DNA of 12,910 nucleotides from JARIHD01 sp964610985 (GCA_964610985.1 CAZSZJ010000030.1:1-12910); one strand, 5' to 3'. Shown: positions 1-6,418, counted from the stretch's first letter. Notes: a model not told the origin generated them from the sequence alone. Made by a program: numbers and translations.

Positions 1-53
1 CCAGCGACCAATCGGTTATGAGCCGACTGCTCTAACCACTGAGCTACGCCCCC
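1..53 (-). tRNA. Partial tRNA with CAT anticodon, probably tRNA-Ile2 (lysidine type)
   Basis: The minus strand carries a 5' acceptor strand (GGGGGCG, 53-47), TA, a D arm (GCTC/GAGC), and an anticodon arm with stem GTCGG/CCGAT closing loop CTCATAA, so the anticodon is CAT. The variable region and start of the T stem follow, and the 3' part lies outside the window. CAT occurs in elongator Met, initiator Met and Ile2 tRNAs. The initiator is excluded because a separate one sits at 703-777. From memory, the D-loop, AGCAG junction and TGGTCGCTGG stretch resemble bacterial tRNA-Ile2, whose C34 is converted to lysidine by TilS to read AUA. The Ile2 assignment is an inference; elongator Met remains possible. 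Confidence 0.85.
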
Positions 54-94
54 GTGGTTTGTTTGCCCGAAAATTGGGTCGGTCAACAGAGATG

Positions 95-103
95 AGTATA
101 GCA
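95..103 (-). promoter_or_regulatory. Extended -10 promoter of the left-hand tRNA
   Basis: The minus strand reads TGCTATACT, an extended -10 (TGn plus TATACT). The predicted start is near 88, giving a tRNA precursor with about 35 nt of 5' leader. The -35 position (123-118) matches TTGACA poorly, which an extended -10 can offset. Confidence 0.5.
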
Positions 104-121
104 GACGGCGGCCCGAAGGTA

Positions 122-127
122 TATAAT
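122..127 (+). promoter_or_regulatory. -10 element of the divIC/ftsB-like gene
   Basis: A perfect TATAAT lies 19 nt before the ATG at 147, predicting a start near 134 and a leader of about a dozen nucleotides without a Shine-Dalgarno sequence. No convincing -35 is seen. The element overlaps the -35 region of the divergent tRNA promoter, so the two probably compete for polymerase. Confidence 0.5.
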
Positions 128-146
128 CTAAACAAGAAAACCGCCA

Positions 147-620
147 ATGGAAGACAAAAAGCAAACGAAACTCGAAAAGATCTATGATTACGCTCTGCAG
201 TTCCGCGATGTGCGAGCCGCCGGGCTGATGCTGTTTTTGGTGGTTGTGCTGCTTATTAGTTGGAGCGGACTCAAGGTGATTGACACTAATTACCGCTTAC
301 AAAAACAGATTTCCCAGCTGGAACAGCAAACCGCCGTTTCCAAGCTATCTAATACCAATATCCGCTTGCAAAACGAATACTACCAAACCGACCAGTATCT
401 TGAGGTTGCTGCTCGCCAAAACTTCGGCCTGGCCAAGCCAGGCGAAACGCTCCTAAATGTTCCCACCGAAGTCGCTATGCGTCACACCGTCGATCTGCCC
501 GACGACGAAAAGACCGAAGCCAAAAAAACGGCAGCCAAACAACCGGCCTACCAGCGCAACTTCCAGGCATGGATGAATTTTTTGCTACACCGCCAAACAC
601 CTGACCAACCTCAATCATAA
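147..620 (+). CDS. Septum formation initiator family protein (DivIC/FtsB-like)
   Basis: This 157-residue protein has the layout of the DivIC/FtsB family. A short charged cytoplasmic N-terminus (1-23) is followed by one membrane helix (about 25-45, rich in Leu/Val), a coiled coil (about 48-80, with repeated Leu/Gln/Glu), and the conserved extracytoplasmic segment YLEVAARQNFGLAKPGE (84-100). Family members pair with FtsL-type proteins and join FtsQ/DivIB to link the divisome to septal peptidoglycan synthesis. The tail (about 115-157) is rich in Lys, Gln and Pro, is longer than in the roughly 100-residue FtsB proteins, and looks disordered. The ATG at 147 has no clear Shine-Dalgarno sequence. 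It sits between two tRNA genes, not in a visible division cluster. I cannot decide between DivIC and FtsB naming. Confidence 0.85.
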   Translation: MEDKKQTKLEKIYDYALQFRDVRAAGLMLFLVVVLLISWSGLKVIDTNYRLQKQISQLEQQTAVSKLSNTNIRLQNEYYQTDQYLEVAARQNFGLAKPGETLLNVPTEVAMRHTVDLPDDEKTEAKKTAAKQPAYQRNFQAWMNFLLHRQTPDQPQS

Positions 621-633
621 GGCGAACAGAGGG

Positions 634-662
634 TTGACACCTGAGCGCCATGTACGTATAAT
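634..662 (+). promoter_or_regulatory. Perfect consensus sigma70 promoter of the initiator tRNA
   Basis: TTGACA (634-639) and TATAAT (657-662) are separated by exactly 17 nt, matching the housekeeping-sigma consensus at all 12 positions. The predicted start is near 669, about 34 nt before the mature tRNA. The 5' leader contains a small CCCTA/TAGGG hairpin (679-694). Confidence 0.9.
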
Positions 663-702
663 CAGTCAAGTTACGTATCCCTAAACCGCTAGGGAGAGAT
701 AT

Positions 703-777
703 CGCGGGATGGAGCAGCGGCAGCTCGCGTGGCTCATAACCACGAGGTCCCAGGTTCGAGTCCTGGTCCCGCAACCA
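703..777 (+). tRNA. Initiator tRNA-fMet (CAT), CCA encoded
   Basis: A full cloverleaf folds here: acceptor CGCGGGA/TCCCGCA, D stem GAGC/GCTC, anticodon stem CGTGG/CCACG with loop CTCATAA (anticodon 735-737), T stem CCAGG/CCTGG, discriminator A and an encoded CCA. Two hallmarks of bacterial initiators are present: the C1·A72 mismatch at the acceptor end, needed for formylation and for keeping it off EF-Tu, and the A11:U24 pair. The third hallmark, three consecutive G:C pairs at 29:41, 30:40 and 31:39, is incomplete because 29:41 is U:A (730/742). It sits between its own consensus promoter and terminator, so it appears to be a single-gene transcription unit. Confidence 0.95.
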
Positions 778-788
778 ATACGTATTCT

Positions 789-818
789 GACCTCAGAGAC
801 ATCTGGGGTCTTTTGTTT
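789..818 (+). terminator. Rho-independent terminator after tRNA-fMet
   Basis: GACCTCAG (789-796) pairs with CTGGGGTC (803-810) around a 6-nt loop. The 8-bp stem has one T·G wobble and is followed by TTTTGTTT. It lies 11 nt past the encoded CCA. Confidence 0.85.
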
Positions 819-822
819 AGCC

Positions 823-831
823 TGATATAGT
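823..831 (+). promoter_or_regulatory. Extended -10 giving a leaderless transcript for the 838 gene
   Basis: TGATATAGT ends 6 nt before the ATG at 838, placing the expected transcription start at or next to the start codon. There is no Shine-Dalgarno sequence and no credible -35, because that position falls in the preceding terminator stem. Confidence 0.5.
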
Positions 832-837
832 TAAGCT

Positions 838-1065
838 ATGCGAATATTCAAAAGCCTTAACAAAAGAAGACTACTGGCAGCTTTTGCGGGCGGCGTACTA
901 AGCCATGGCGTTTTTAAACTGTATTTATACATTAATAATAGAGAACAATTTGAAGATTCGAATGCGCTTGTTTCACTGGTTTTTGTGCTTATTGCTACGG
1001 CCTTTATCTTTGTAATTTTAGAACTCATTTCAGTTAGCAAATCCTCTAGCGGCAAGTCATCATGA
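838..1065 (+). CDS. Small two-helix membrane protein, function unknown
   Basis: The 75-residue product has a basic N-terminus (KSLNKRR, 5-11), a hydrophobic helix at about 12-31, an acidic loop (about 34-42) and a second, strongly hydrophobic helix at about 43-65, ending in a Ser/Lys-rich tail. Both ends are predicted to be cytoplasmic. I do not recognise a family. Support for a real gene is the extended -10 directly before the ATG, the clear membrane topology, and its fit in the gap between the tRNA terminator and the next promoter. It ends in TGA, showing that TGA is a stop codon in this genome. An overlapping minus-strand reading frame of similar length lacks these signals. Confidence 0.6.
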   Translation: MRIFKSLNKRRLLAAFAGGVLSHGVFKLYLYINNREQFEDSNALVSLVFVLIATAFIFVILELISVSKSSSGKSS

Positions 1066-1122
1066 ACCCCGAATACCAAGCCAAAAGGCAGTAATTCCTG
1101 CGCGTTTTATGTCAGCTTAATA

Positions 1123-1131
1123 TGGTATAAT
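1123..1131 (+). promoter_or_regulatory. Extended -10 for the 1141 gene
   Basis: TGGTATAAT (TGn plus a perfect TATAAT) ends 9 nt before the ATG at 1141. The expected start near 1138 leaves at most about 3 nt of leader. No Shine-Dalgarno sequence is present. Confidence 0.6.
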
Positions 1132-1140
1132 ACCTATCTT

Positions 1141-1671
1141 ATGGAAATCTTGAGATCGGCCCTTGGCCGCTATGAGCCCGTTGGCAACCCAACAGAAGTC
1201 GATTGTATAATTGGCCACTCATTCGGCACATCTATTGACCCAGAAAGTCCCAACGGCCAACTAGCCACCTTTATTACGGAATTTAACCTCGACTCGGGGC
1301 TGCATGTCATCGCTGACCGTACGTTGGCTAATGCTTTTTACGAAGACGACCAGCTGACCTGTATCGTTGACGGCCCTATTAGTAATGGCGTAGGCCAAGG
1401 CGTTGGAACATGGGGTACGTTTTTGGAGGCGGTCAAATTCATGAAGGAGCAGGGGCTGGAGCGCCCGCTCTTGGTCGCCCAGGCACATCACATTGGCCGC
1501 GTGACTATGCAAGCGCGGCACCCGGACATTGCCCTTGATCCTGTCGTGCCTGATTGCCTGCCAGCTGATTTCGACACAAAGTCCGATCAGCTATGGACGC
1601 GCTCACTGCCGCTTTGGCTGATGCGCGAAATCCCTGGCGCATACGTACTGCGCCGCCAAGGCAAACTATAA
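1141..1671 (+). CDS. DUF218/YdcF-like protein (tentative)
   Basis: This 176-residue soluble protein has no signal peptide or membrane helix. Its order of elements resembles DUF218 (YdcF/SanA/ElyC) proteins: an N-terminal strand and turn CIIGHSFGT (22-30); a middle block with GVGTWGTFLEAVKFMKEQGL (87-106), where the family has a Glu/Asn helix for grouping nearby steps; the strand plus histidines LLVAQAHHIGRV (110-121), where the family has a strand followed by a conserved His and Arg; and a C-terminal basic segment. In characterised relatives the domain is linked to envelope integrity, but its reaction is unclear. The match is by layout only. It is an isolated gene with its own promoter. A generic Rossmann-like hypothetical protein is the alternative. 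Confidence 0.5.
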   Translation: MEILRSALGRYEPVGNPTEVDCIIGHSFGTSIDPESPNGQLATFITEFNLDSGLHVIADRTLANAFYEDDQLTCIVDGPISNGVGQGVGTWGTFLEAVKFMKEQGLERPLLVAQAHHIGRVTMQARHPDIALDPVVPDCLPADFDTKSDQLWTRSLPLWLMREIPGAYVLRRQGKL

Positions 1672-1803
1672 TTCTTGTGCTCCTTCGCCGAGTCAACGGG
1701 GTAGATTACAGGCTTTTCCACAGCCTTGTGCAATGTTCGCAAAAGGTTCTATTGCCCTGCCTGCTCAAACTCACATACAATGGCAATAAGTGGTACACAG
1801 CGC

Positions 1804-1831
1804 TTGACAAAGCATAAGAATTATGTATAAT
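1804..1831 (+). promoter_or_regulatory. Strong promoter of the small-ORF transcript
   Basis: TTGACA (1804-1809) and TATAAT (1826-1831) are both perfect, with a 16-nt spacer. The start is expected near 1838-1839, about 50 nt before the small ORF at 1890. The 130 bases between the preceding stop codon and this promoter show nothing I can name. Confidence 0.85.
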
Positions 1832-1839
1832 ATTAAGTG

Positions 1840-1851
1840 TTGTGATCACAA
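1840..1851. promoter_or_regulatory. Palindromic operator candidate TTGTGATCACAA
   Basis: A perfect 12-bp palindrome lies at about +2 to +13 of the predicted transcript, where a bound repressor would block initiation or escape. The half-site TTGTGA resembles a CRP-type half-site, but the halves abut instead of being spaced by 6 bp, so it is not a CRP site. The regulator is unknown. Confidence 0.45.
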
Positions 1852-1889
1852 ACAAAAACCATCAAAAACAAAAGGAAAGGGGCATACCC

Positions 1890-1967
1890 ATGAGTGTATT
1901 TTCTTTCGAATTTACGCCAACCAGCGACAAGCGGATTTCACGCTTGGACAAATGGCTCAAGGGCTAG
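1890..1967 (+). CDS. 25-residue small protein, function unknown
   Basis: The ORF reads MSVFSFEFTPTSDKRISRLD followed by KWLKG and a TAG stop. A strong Shine-Dalgarno sequence, AAAGGGG at 1876-1882, lies 7 nt before the ATG. A consensus promoter is upstream and a long terminator hairpin follows. The leader is A/C-rich and should be open. The N-terminal third is hydrophobic/aromatic and the C-terminal half is basic and could form an amphipathic helix (KRISRLDKWLKG). There is no signal peptide. A small hairpin (about 1963-1981) overlaps the stop codon. I recognise no family. It may be a real microprotein, a leader peptide, or the coding part of a small dual-function RNA. Confidence 0.6.
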   Translation: MSVFSFEFTPTSDKRISRLDKWLKG

Positions 1968-1996
1968 CGTTTACGCTTAGCTAAGAGCTCGTCAGT

Positions 1997-2045
1997 CAAT
2001 GAAATAAGACCTTGGAGCCATGTTGTTCCAGGTCTTATTTCATTG
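1997..2045. terminator. Bidirectional terminator hairpin
   Basis: Left arm 1997-2016 and right arm 2027-2045 pair over 19 bp with a single bulged T and a 10-nt loop. Both strands have a G/C-containing core followed by an A/T-rich outer part, so each strand presents a U-rich 3' flank (ATTTCATT). It lies between the convergent 1890 and 2062 genes and can serve both. Confidence 0.8.
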
Positions 2046-2061
2046 GAAGAGGAGCGAAATC

Positions 2062-3894
2062 TTATATCCGTCCGCTATATTGTGTTGACTCTGATATGCG
2101 AAGTCGTATCGCCAACAGAGTGGCTTGGTCAACTGACCGGATAGCATCTGGGTATAGAACGCTGCTAGCAGCAATGCCGAGTGTTTCAAAAGGTTCACTG
2201 GTCTTATGACTGAGGTCTCCTGGTGTGACGGCAAGTATATTACGGTTGGTAAAAAGCGTTTCTTTGTTTGCGACATCGTCAGTGACAAAGCGGATTTTAC
2301 TAACACCCCTCATAGAGAAGTTTTCATTATCGTCTTCCTTTAAGACGGTAGTATCCCAATAAGACTCCTTTGTAGTATTTTGCTGGCGCGGGGAACCCGG
2401 AAGTACTATGTAGCGCCCTTGGCTACCGGCAATGCAGGTCGTTAGCTGATAAAGAAGACGGTGCAATACTGTATGCGCTTGCGCTTCATCACCAGTTTGT
2501 ACCATTGCTTCTCGCAATAGTCCTCGGGCATAGCCATTGCCATCCACATCCCCGTATCTTTCAATAATGCGATTAGCCAACTGACTGAGCTTGTTTCGAT
2601 ACTGGCCAACCTTGTCGCGCAAAGAACTGTCCTGGAGTAGAACGGCTTTTTGAATAATTACGGACTGTTGGGCAATAAGAGCTTGATAGCGAAGCAGGCC
2701 TGTTGGTTGATCATCTGCCTCTTTCCACTTGCCGTTCGCCACGCGTTCAAATGCTTCGATCGACGTATTGAGATGCCTTTCCAGTGTGATGCTATCAATG
2801 TTTTCTTTGCTTGCCGCTAGTTCCGCCTGTAAGTGTGCAAATAGTAATGTGTCTTTTGCGGACAAGCTGCCACCTGAGTATGCGGCCTCCATACCAGGCA
2901 GCGCATGCTCGACATAATCCGGATAGGCTAAATATGGATTCGCATTCGGGTCTCGTGAAGAGTACCATTCAAGCAAGTTGGTGGGAAAATCCCGGTCGGT
3001 AGCCTTTTCTAGGCCTGCCAAAATATGACCAGTGACATTCTCACGAACAGCCTTCACGTGGGCTTCGGCCTTTTGTTGTCCTGGGTTGCGGTGGTGACGG
3101 TCAGCGAATGCCTGCAGTGTGCCAAATGGATGTCTTGCCTCATAACCTGCATGATCTAAAAGATCAATGGGGAGGGGAATATGGGTTCCGGCCCCTCGAT
3201 CGCCCAGCCTAACCCGCAAGGTCTGCTCGGAATTTTCGCAGTCCCAAAAGAGAAGATTCCAGCTGGAGTCAGAGAGATATTGCAAATTCAGAAATCGGGA
3301 TGGGGCGGGAAGCCCAATAAAACGACGATCATCGGTAACTTTGAAAGGAGCGCGGTATCGTGCAGTCATAAGCCTCGGACTGACGGTGCCATTGATGGCA
3401 AGCAGGGCAGTTAATGTATGGATAAAATTTATTTCTTCGGCACTGCGCTCACGTCGATTGCCAGCCTCCTGCTTTGCAACGGTCATCAGTGCTGCTTCAT
3501 AACTATCGCGGTATACGGGAAGGTTCTCATTGTCGGTACGCCGGAGGGCGGCCTCAAGTTGCAGGTCAAGAGATGATTGGAACACATGCGCCCATCCCTT
3601 AAGGGAGCGGTTTGCTGCCGGATTGTCTCGAACGGCTTGAAGGTGAACATAGGATGACCGTAGGTTACCTCTAATGAGTTTATTAATCTCTTCGATCGAA
3701 TCAACCCCTGGCGGGTCAGTGAGGGCAAGTTCCATGCGCATACTTCCCCGATGATAACTCTCAAGGGCGTCAGGAGTATCCTGCCCATCTTCACACCAAT
3801 TCTGCAGAGTGCGGTAGTCTATTATCTCTGTGGTCGGTGGAACGGATAGGTATTCATGAACTACTGGATGTAATTCTGCACTGTTCGTTGACAT
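2062..3894 (-). CDS. 610-residue hypothetical protein
   Basis: I do not recognise this protein. It has no signal peptide or membrane helix, is rich in charged and Leu/Ala-rich helical stretches, and looks cytoplasmic. A region around 185-260 is richer in Trp/Phe/Leu and Gly (FWDCENSEQ, RLGDRGAGTHIPLPIDLLDH) and looks like a beta-containing core. About 335-480 appears mostly helical. The C-terminus, from about 490, returns to beta-like sequence (GRYIVLPGSPRQQ, SKIRFVTDDV). A DVDGNG stretch near residue 440 does not satisfy the EF-hand pattern. The ATG at 3894 lies 2 nt beyond the stop codon of the HAD phosphatase, with a GGGAG Shine-Dalgarno sequence inside that gene about 12 nt upstream, so it is probably translationally coupled to it. 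No independent promoter is evident. Confidence 0.8.
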   Translation of the reverse strand: MSTNSAELHPVVHEYLSVPPTTEIIDYRTLQNWCEDGQDTPDALESYHRGSMRMELALTDPPGVDSIEEINKLIRGNLRSSYVHLQAVRDNPAANRSLKGWAHVFQSSLDLQLEAALRRTDNENLPVYRDSYEAALMTVAKQEAGNRRERSAEEINFIHTLTALLAINGTVSPRLMTARYRAPFKVTDDRRFIGLPAPSRFLNLQYLSDSSWNLLFWDCENSEQTLRVRLGDRGAGTHIPLPIDLLDHAGYEARHPFGTLQAFADRHHRNPGQQKAEAHVKAVRENVTGHILAGLEKATDRDFPTNLLEWYSSRDPNANPYLAYPDYVEHALPGMEAAYSGGSLSAKDTLLFAHLQAELAASKENIDSITLERHLNTSIEAFERVANGKWKEADDQPTGLLRYQALIAQQSVIIQKAVLLQDSSLRDKVGQYRNKLSQLANRIIERYGDVDGNGYARGLLREAMVQTGDEAQAHTVLHRLLYQLTTCIAGSQGRYIVLPGSPRQQNTTKESYWDTTVLKEDDNENFSMRGVSKIRFVTDDVANKETLFTNRNILAVTPGDLSHKTSEPFETLGIAASSVLYPDAIRSVDQATLLAIRLRISESTQYSGRI

Positions 3895-3896
3895 AT

Positions 3897-4562
3897 TTAC
3901 TTATATCTCCCTAGGATTATGTTGGTCATTTCGGCGGAGGTGTCGACGATGAAATCAGGGCTTGCTTCGGCGAGTTCTTCGCGCGTGCCAAAACCGTGGG
4001 TAATACCAATGGTTAGCGCCACATTGGCAGCTTTTCCGGCCAAAATGTCGACCGCGGCGTCGCCGACCATGGCGGCACGTTCTGGTTTTATTTCGAGGGC
4101 TGCAAGTGCTTTAAAGAGGCCTTCGGGGTGCGGTTTGTGATGTGTGACTTCGTCGCCTTGCACGGCGACCTCAAAGAATTCACCGATGCCGGCATGGACG
4201 AGCGACGGCAGTAAGGTGAGTTTTCGGCTGCTAAAAACGCCCATGCGAATGCCGGTTCTTTGGAGCGTTTCCAGCATTTCGTACACGCCGGGCAGCGCGG
4301 TGATGAGCTGAATGCGTTCCGGGTTTTTTTGGAAATTGTCGTGCGACAAACAAAGCGCCTGGATGTCGCCGTTTGGAGCGAATGCCAAATAGCAGTCCTG
4401 TAAAGACCGGCCGATTTGCTGCGCCATAAAGACGCGGTCAGGCAATTCGTGGCCGTGTTCAGCTAGCACCGCTTCGAAAGCCTGAAAAATAAATTCGCGG
4501 GTGTCGAGCAACATACCGTCGACGTCAAAAATAACTGCTTGCAGGCGGGGAGTTTTTGCCAT
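3897..4562 (-). CDS. HAD-superfamily phosphatase (phosphoglycolate phosphatase-like)
   Basis: This 221-residue cytoplasmic protein carries all four HAD motifs. Motif I is FDVDGMLLDT (12-21), with Asp13 as nucleophile and Asp15 as acid/base; motif II is VFSSRK (109-114); motif III is Lys143 in HHKPHPEG; motif IV is MVGDAAVDILAG (165-176), with metal-binding Asp168 and Asp172. The segment between motifs I and II is a helical cap (about 20-90), as in Gph/PpaX/beta-phosphoglucomutase-like subfamily I enzymes. The substrate cannot be read from the sequence. The residue after DVDG is Met, where Thr or Val is usual. The neighbouring 610-residue gene starts 2 nt after its stop, so the two are likely one unit. 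A -10 element sits directly before the ATG. Confidence 0.9.
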   Translation of the reverse strand: MAKTPRLQAVIFDVDGMLLDTREFIFQAFEAVLAEHGHELPDRVFMAQQIGRSLQDCYLAFAPNGDIQALCLSHDNFQKNPERIQLITALPGVYEMLETLQRTGIRMGVFSSRKLTLLPSLVHAGIGEFFEVAVQGDEVTHHKPHPEGLFKALAALEIKPERAAMVGDAAVDILAGKAANVALTIGITHGFGTREELAEASPDFIVDTSAEMTNIILGRYK

Positions 4563-4568
4563 GCAGAC

Positions 4569-4577
4569 AGTTTAGCA
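4569..4577 (-). promoter_or_regulatory. Extended -10 giving a leaderless HAD phosphatase transcript
   Basis: The minus strand reads TGCTAAACT, ending 6 nt before the ATG at 4562, so the expected start coincides with the first base of the codon. No Shine-Dalgarno sequence is present in the 6-nt gap. Confidence 0.5.
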
Positions 4578-4606
4578 GATGAGCGCCCGTGAGATTATAC
4601 AAATAG

Positions 4607-5551
4607 CTAAGTATTTAATGCCAGCAGCACTGTTCCGAGGATCATAATCCCAATCGCCACCATCTTTTGCAGCAGATGCTTCCGCCCGATATTCTCTTTG
4701 ATAAACTGCGGGAATAGCACAGTCAAAACCACGCCGACGATCAGCAAAAATATAGCCTGCACGCTGGAAATCGCCTGCACTACTGCAATCGGTGCCAGGA
4801 ACATGGCATAGCGCATGGCGATCACGCCACCCAAATTTATTATCTCGTTTAGACCGCTCAGGCTGATGGCCTGTGCGCGGTGCCTCCGCAAAATATCCAA
4901 AAATCCTGCCCGCGCTGAACGATTGCACAAAAACAGCAGCGCCCCAATAATTACGCCTGCCGTGTATTCAAAAAACTGCGTAGGCAGATATGCCGAATCC
5001 TGCGCCACCATTTTAAACACTACGCTGCTGAGCGCGATAAACAGCGACGACAAAAACATGTACCAAAAGACGGATTTGTTCATGCGCAGACGCCGGCGCG
5101 ACCCCGCAGCCTCATCCCCGTGGTTTTCTAAAGACAAAACTACCGAACCCAGCAACACTATTCCGACCGCAGCCAATTGCACGGCCGATAAATGCTCGTC
5201 CAAAAATACTAGTCCTAGTACATAATTAAACGGAATAATCAGCTGAAACAGTGCTGCCACCAGCGACGCATCGGCCACCATGAGCGCCTTGTAATAAAAG
5301 TAATACGCGGTAATCAACAACACACCGGACGAAATAGCGCCCAAGGCACTAGCCAGGCTGTAACCTGCCAAACTGTTCCGCGCCAGCACCCCAAACACGA
5401 CCAAAAACGGCACACCTGCCAGTCCCGCCAAAATAGTAATCGAAGGCACCGGCTTGTCGCCCACAATCTTGCCGAGCAGATATTTATCGACAAAGTTCGT
5501 AAGCGTAAACAACAGCGGCGAAAGTAGCGCCAAAAACAGCCAGAGCGTCAT
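4607..5551 (-). CDS. EamA/DMT-superfamily transporter
   Basis: This 314-residue integral membrane protein has about ten hydrophobic helices in two five-helix halves. The first runs to about residue 140 and includes the YYFYYKAL segment and a conserved acidic loop (FLDEHLS). A charged, Arg-rich cytoplasmic linker (about 141-157, HGDEAAGSRRRLRMNK) joins the second half (about 160-312), whose last helix ends at the C-terminus. This two-repeat design is typical of EamA (DMT) permeases, which move metabolites or drugs across the inner membrane. The substrate is unknown. It starts 15 nt after the methyltransferase stop on the same strand, and a TATACT -10 lies in that gap, so it may be both read through and separately transcribed. 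Confidence 0.88.
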   Translation of the reverse strand: MTLWLFLALLSPLLFTLTNFVDKYLLGKIVGDKPVPSITILAGLAGVPFLVVFGVLARNSLAGYSLASALGAISSGVLLITAYYFYYKALMVADASLVAALFQLIIPFNYVLGLVFLDEHLSAVQLAAVGIVLLGSVVLSLENHGDEAAGSRRRLRMNKSVFWYMFLSSLFIALSSVVFKMVAQDSAYLPTQFFEYTAGVIIGALLFLCNRSARAGFLDILRRHRAQAISLSGLNEIINLGGVIAMRYAMFLAPIAVVQAISSVQAIFLLIVGVVLTVLFPQFIKENIGRKHLLQKMVAIGIMILGTVLLALNT

Positions 5552-5558
5552 ACGCCCC

Positions 5559-5564
5559 AGTATA
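5559..5564 (-). promoter_or_regulatory. -10 element directly before the EamA transporter gene
   Basis: The minus strand reads TATACT followed by 7 nt (GGGGCGT) and the ATG at 5551, predicting a leaderless or 1-2 nt leader transcript. It lacks the TGn extension. The GGGG could instead be a poor Shine-Dalgarno sequence for readthrough mRNA from the upstream gene. Confidence 0.45.
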
Positions 5565-5566
5565 TC

Positions 5567-6412
5567 CTATTTTTTATTGGGCTTAACACCGGTCGTAATT
5601 TCGTAGTGAAACAGCTGCCGGTGACGATACAATTCCACTGCCGACATCGAATTAATCACGTGCCGCTGAAATCCAAAAATCCTCGAGAATAAATACGCGG
5701 GCCGTGCCGCATCATGAAAGCGTTTCAAAAGCGGCCACATCCGTTCCGAAATATCCTCACTCTTCGCATCCGTAAAACCAGCTGCCTCCAGCTTGGCTGG
5801 CATGCTGTCGAAGGTAAATTCGTTAAAAGCAGGCATATACGCCACTTCGTTGATGAACTTAATCCGTTTCATCGGCCCGCGTTCATTGGCCGTCAAATCG
5901 CCCTCAGGTTTGATGGTGTATTCAAACAAAACCAACCGACCGCCGGGCTTCAAAACACGGCAAAATTCAGTCAAACCCTGGTGATAATTGGGCGAATGCA
6001 CAAAAGTTTCCACCGTATAAACAGCGTCAAACGTATTGTCCGGAAACGGCAGTTGCTGATAACTACCCAATTGAAAATGCGTTTGATCCGTAACGCCAGC
6101 CTTTTTGGCGTTCACCCGCGCATACTCAATGCTCTCGGGGAGTAAGTCAATGCCCTCAACATGCAAGCCATGTTTCTGAGCCAAATAAATCGCCACATTG
6201 CCTTCGCCGCACCCAGCGTCGAGTACGCGCGCTCCCTTCGGCAAACTCAACCGCAACGCCAACTGGTCATTCAAGAGCATCTGCGCTTCAAACATCGGCA
6301 GATGCTCTTGCCCCTTGGGGTAATAGCCAAAATGCCGCACGCCCTTGAGATGCCGATACCCCAACCGCGATTCCAGAGTGTGGTAGTAGTCGATGACCGG
6401 ATTTTTACTCAT
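5567..6412 (-). CDS. Class I SAM-dependent methyltransferase
   Basis: This 281-residue cytoplasmic protein has the class I methyltransferase core. Motif I is VLDAGCGEG (63-71), which binds S-adenosylmethionine; the acidic end of strand 2 is in GIDLLPES (87-94); motif II/III is RVLKPGGRLVLFEY (152-165). The N-terminal YYHTLESRLGYRH...HFGYY segment (9-31) and the spacing recall the sterol/tocopherol C-methyltransferase-like branch of the Methyltransf_11 group, but the substrate here is unknown. The remaining C-terminal third is basic and aromatic and may shape the substrate pocket. It is the first of a minus-strand run with the EamA transporter and HAD phosphatase. A -10 element lies directly before the ATG, and the gene is divergent from the 260-residue orphan with only 64 bp between them. 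Confidence 0.88.
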   Translation of the reverse strand: MSKNPVIDYYHTLESRLGYRHLKGVRHFGYYPKGQEHLPMFEAQMLLNDQLALRLSLPKGARVLDAGCGEGNVAIYLAQKHGLHVEGIDLLPESIEYARVNAKKAGVTDQTHFQLGSYQQLPFPDNTFDAVYTVETFVHSPNYHQGLTEFCRVLKPGGRLVLFEYTIKPEGDLTANERGPMKRIKFINEVAYMPAFNEFTFDSMPAKLEAAGFTDAKSEDISERMWPLLKRFHDAARPAYLFSRIFGFQRHVINSMSAVELYRHRQLFHYEITTGVKPNKK

Positions 6413-6418
6413 TTATCT

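Noticed and set aside
831..1079. Minus-strand ORF of 82 codons over the small membrane protein
   Set aside because: It has no promoter or Shine-Dalgarno sequence, and its stop lies in the region used by the plus-strand promoter; the plus-strand frame has both a promoter and a coherent membrane topology.
1714..1722. DnaA-box-like TTTTCCACA, possible replication origin
   Set aside because: It is a single near-match with no cluster of boxes, no A/T-rich unwinding region and no dnaA or dnaN nearby.
2550..2600. Calcium-binding EF-hand in the 610-residue protein (DVDGNG)
   Set aside because: Loop positions 8 and 12 (Ala and Leu) break the EF-hand pattern, and the motif is isolated.
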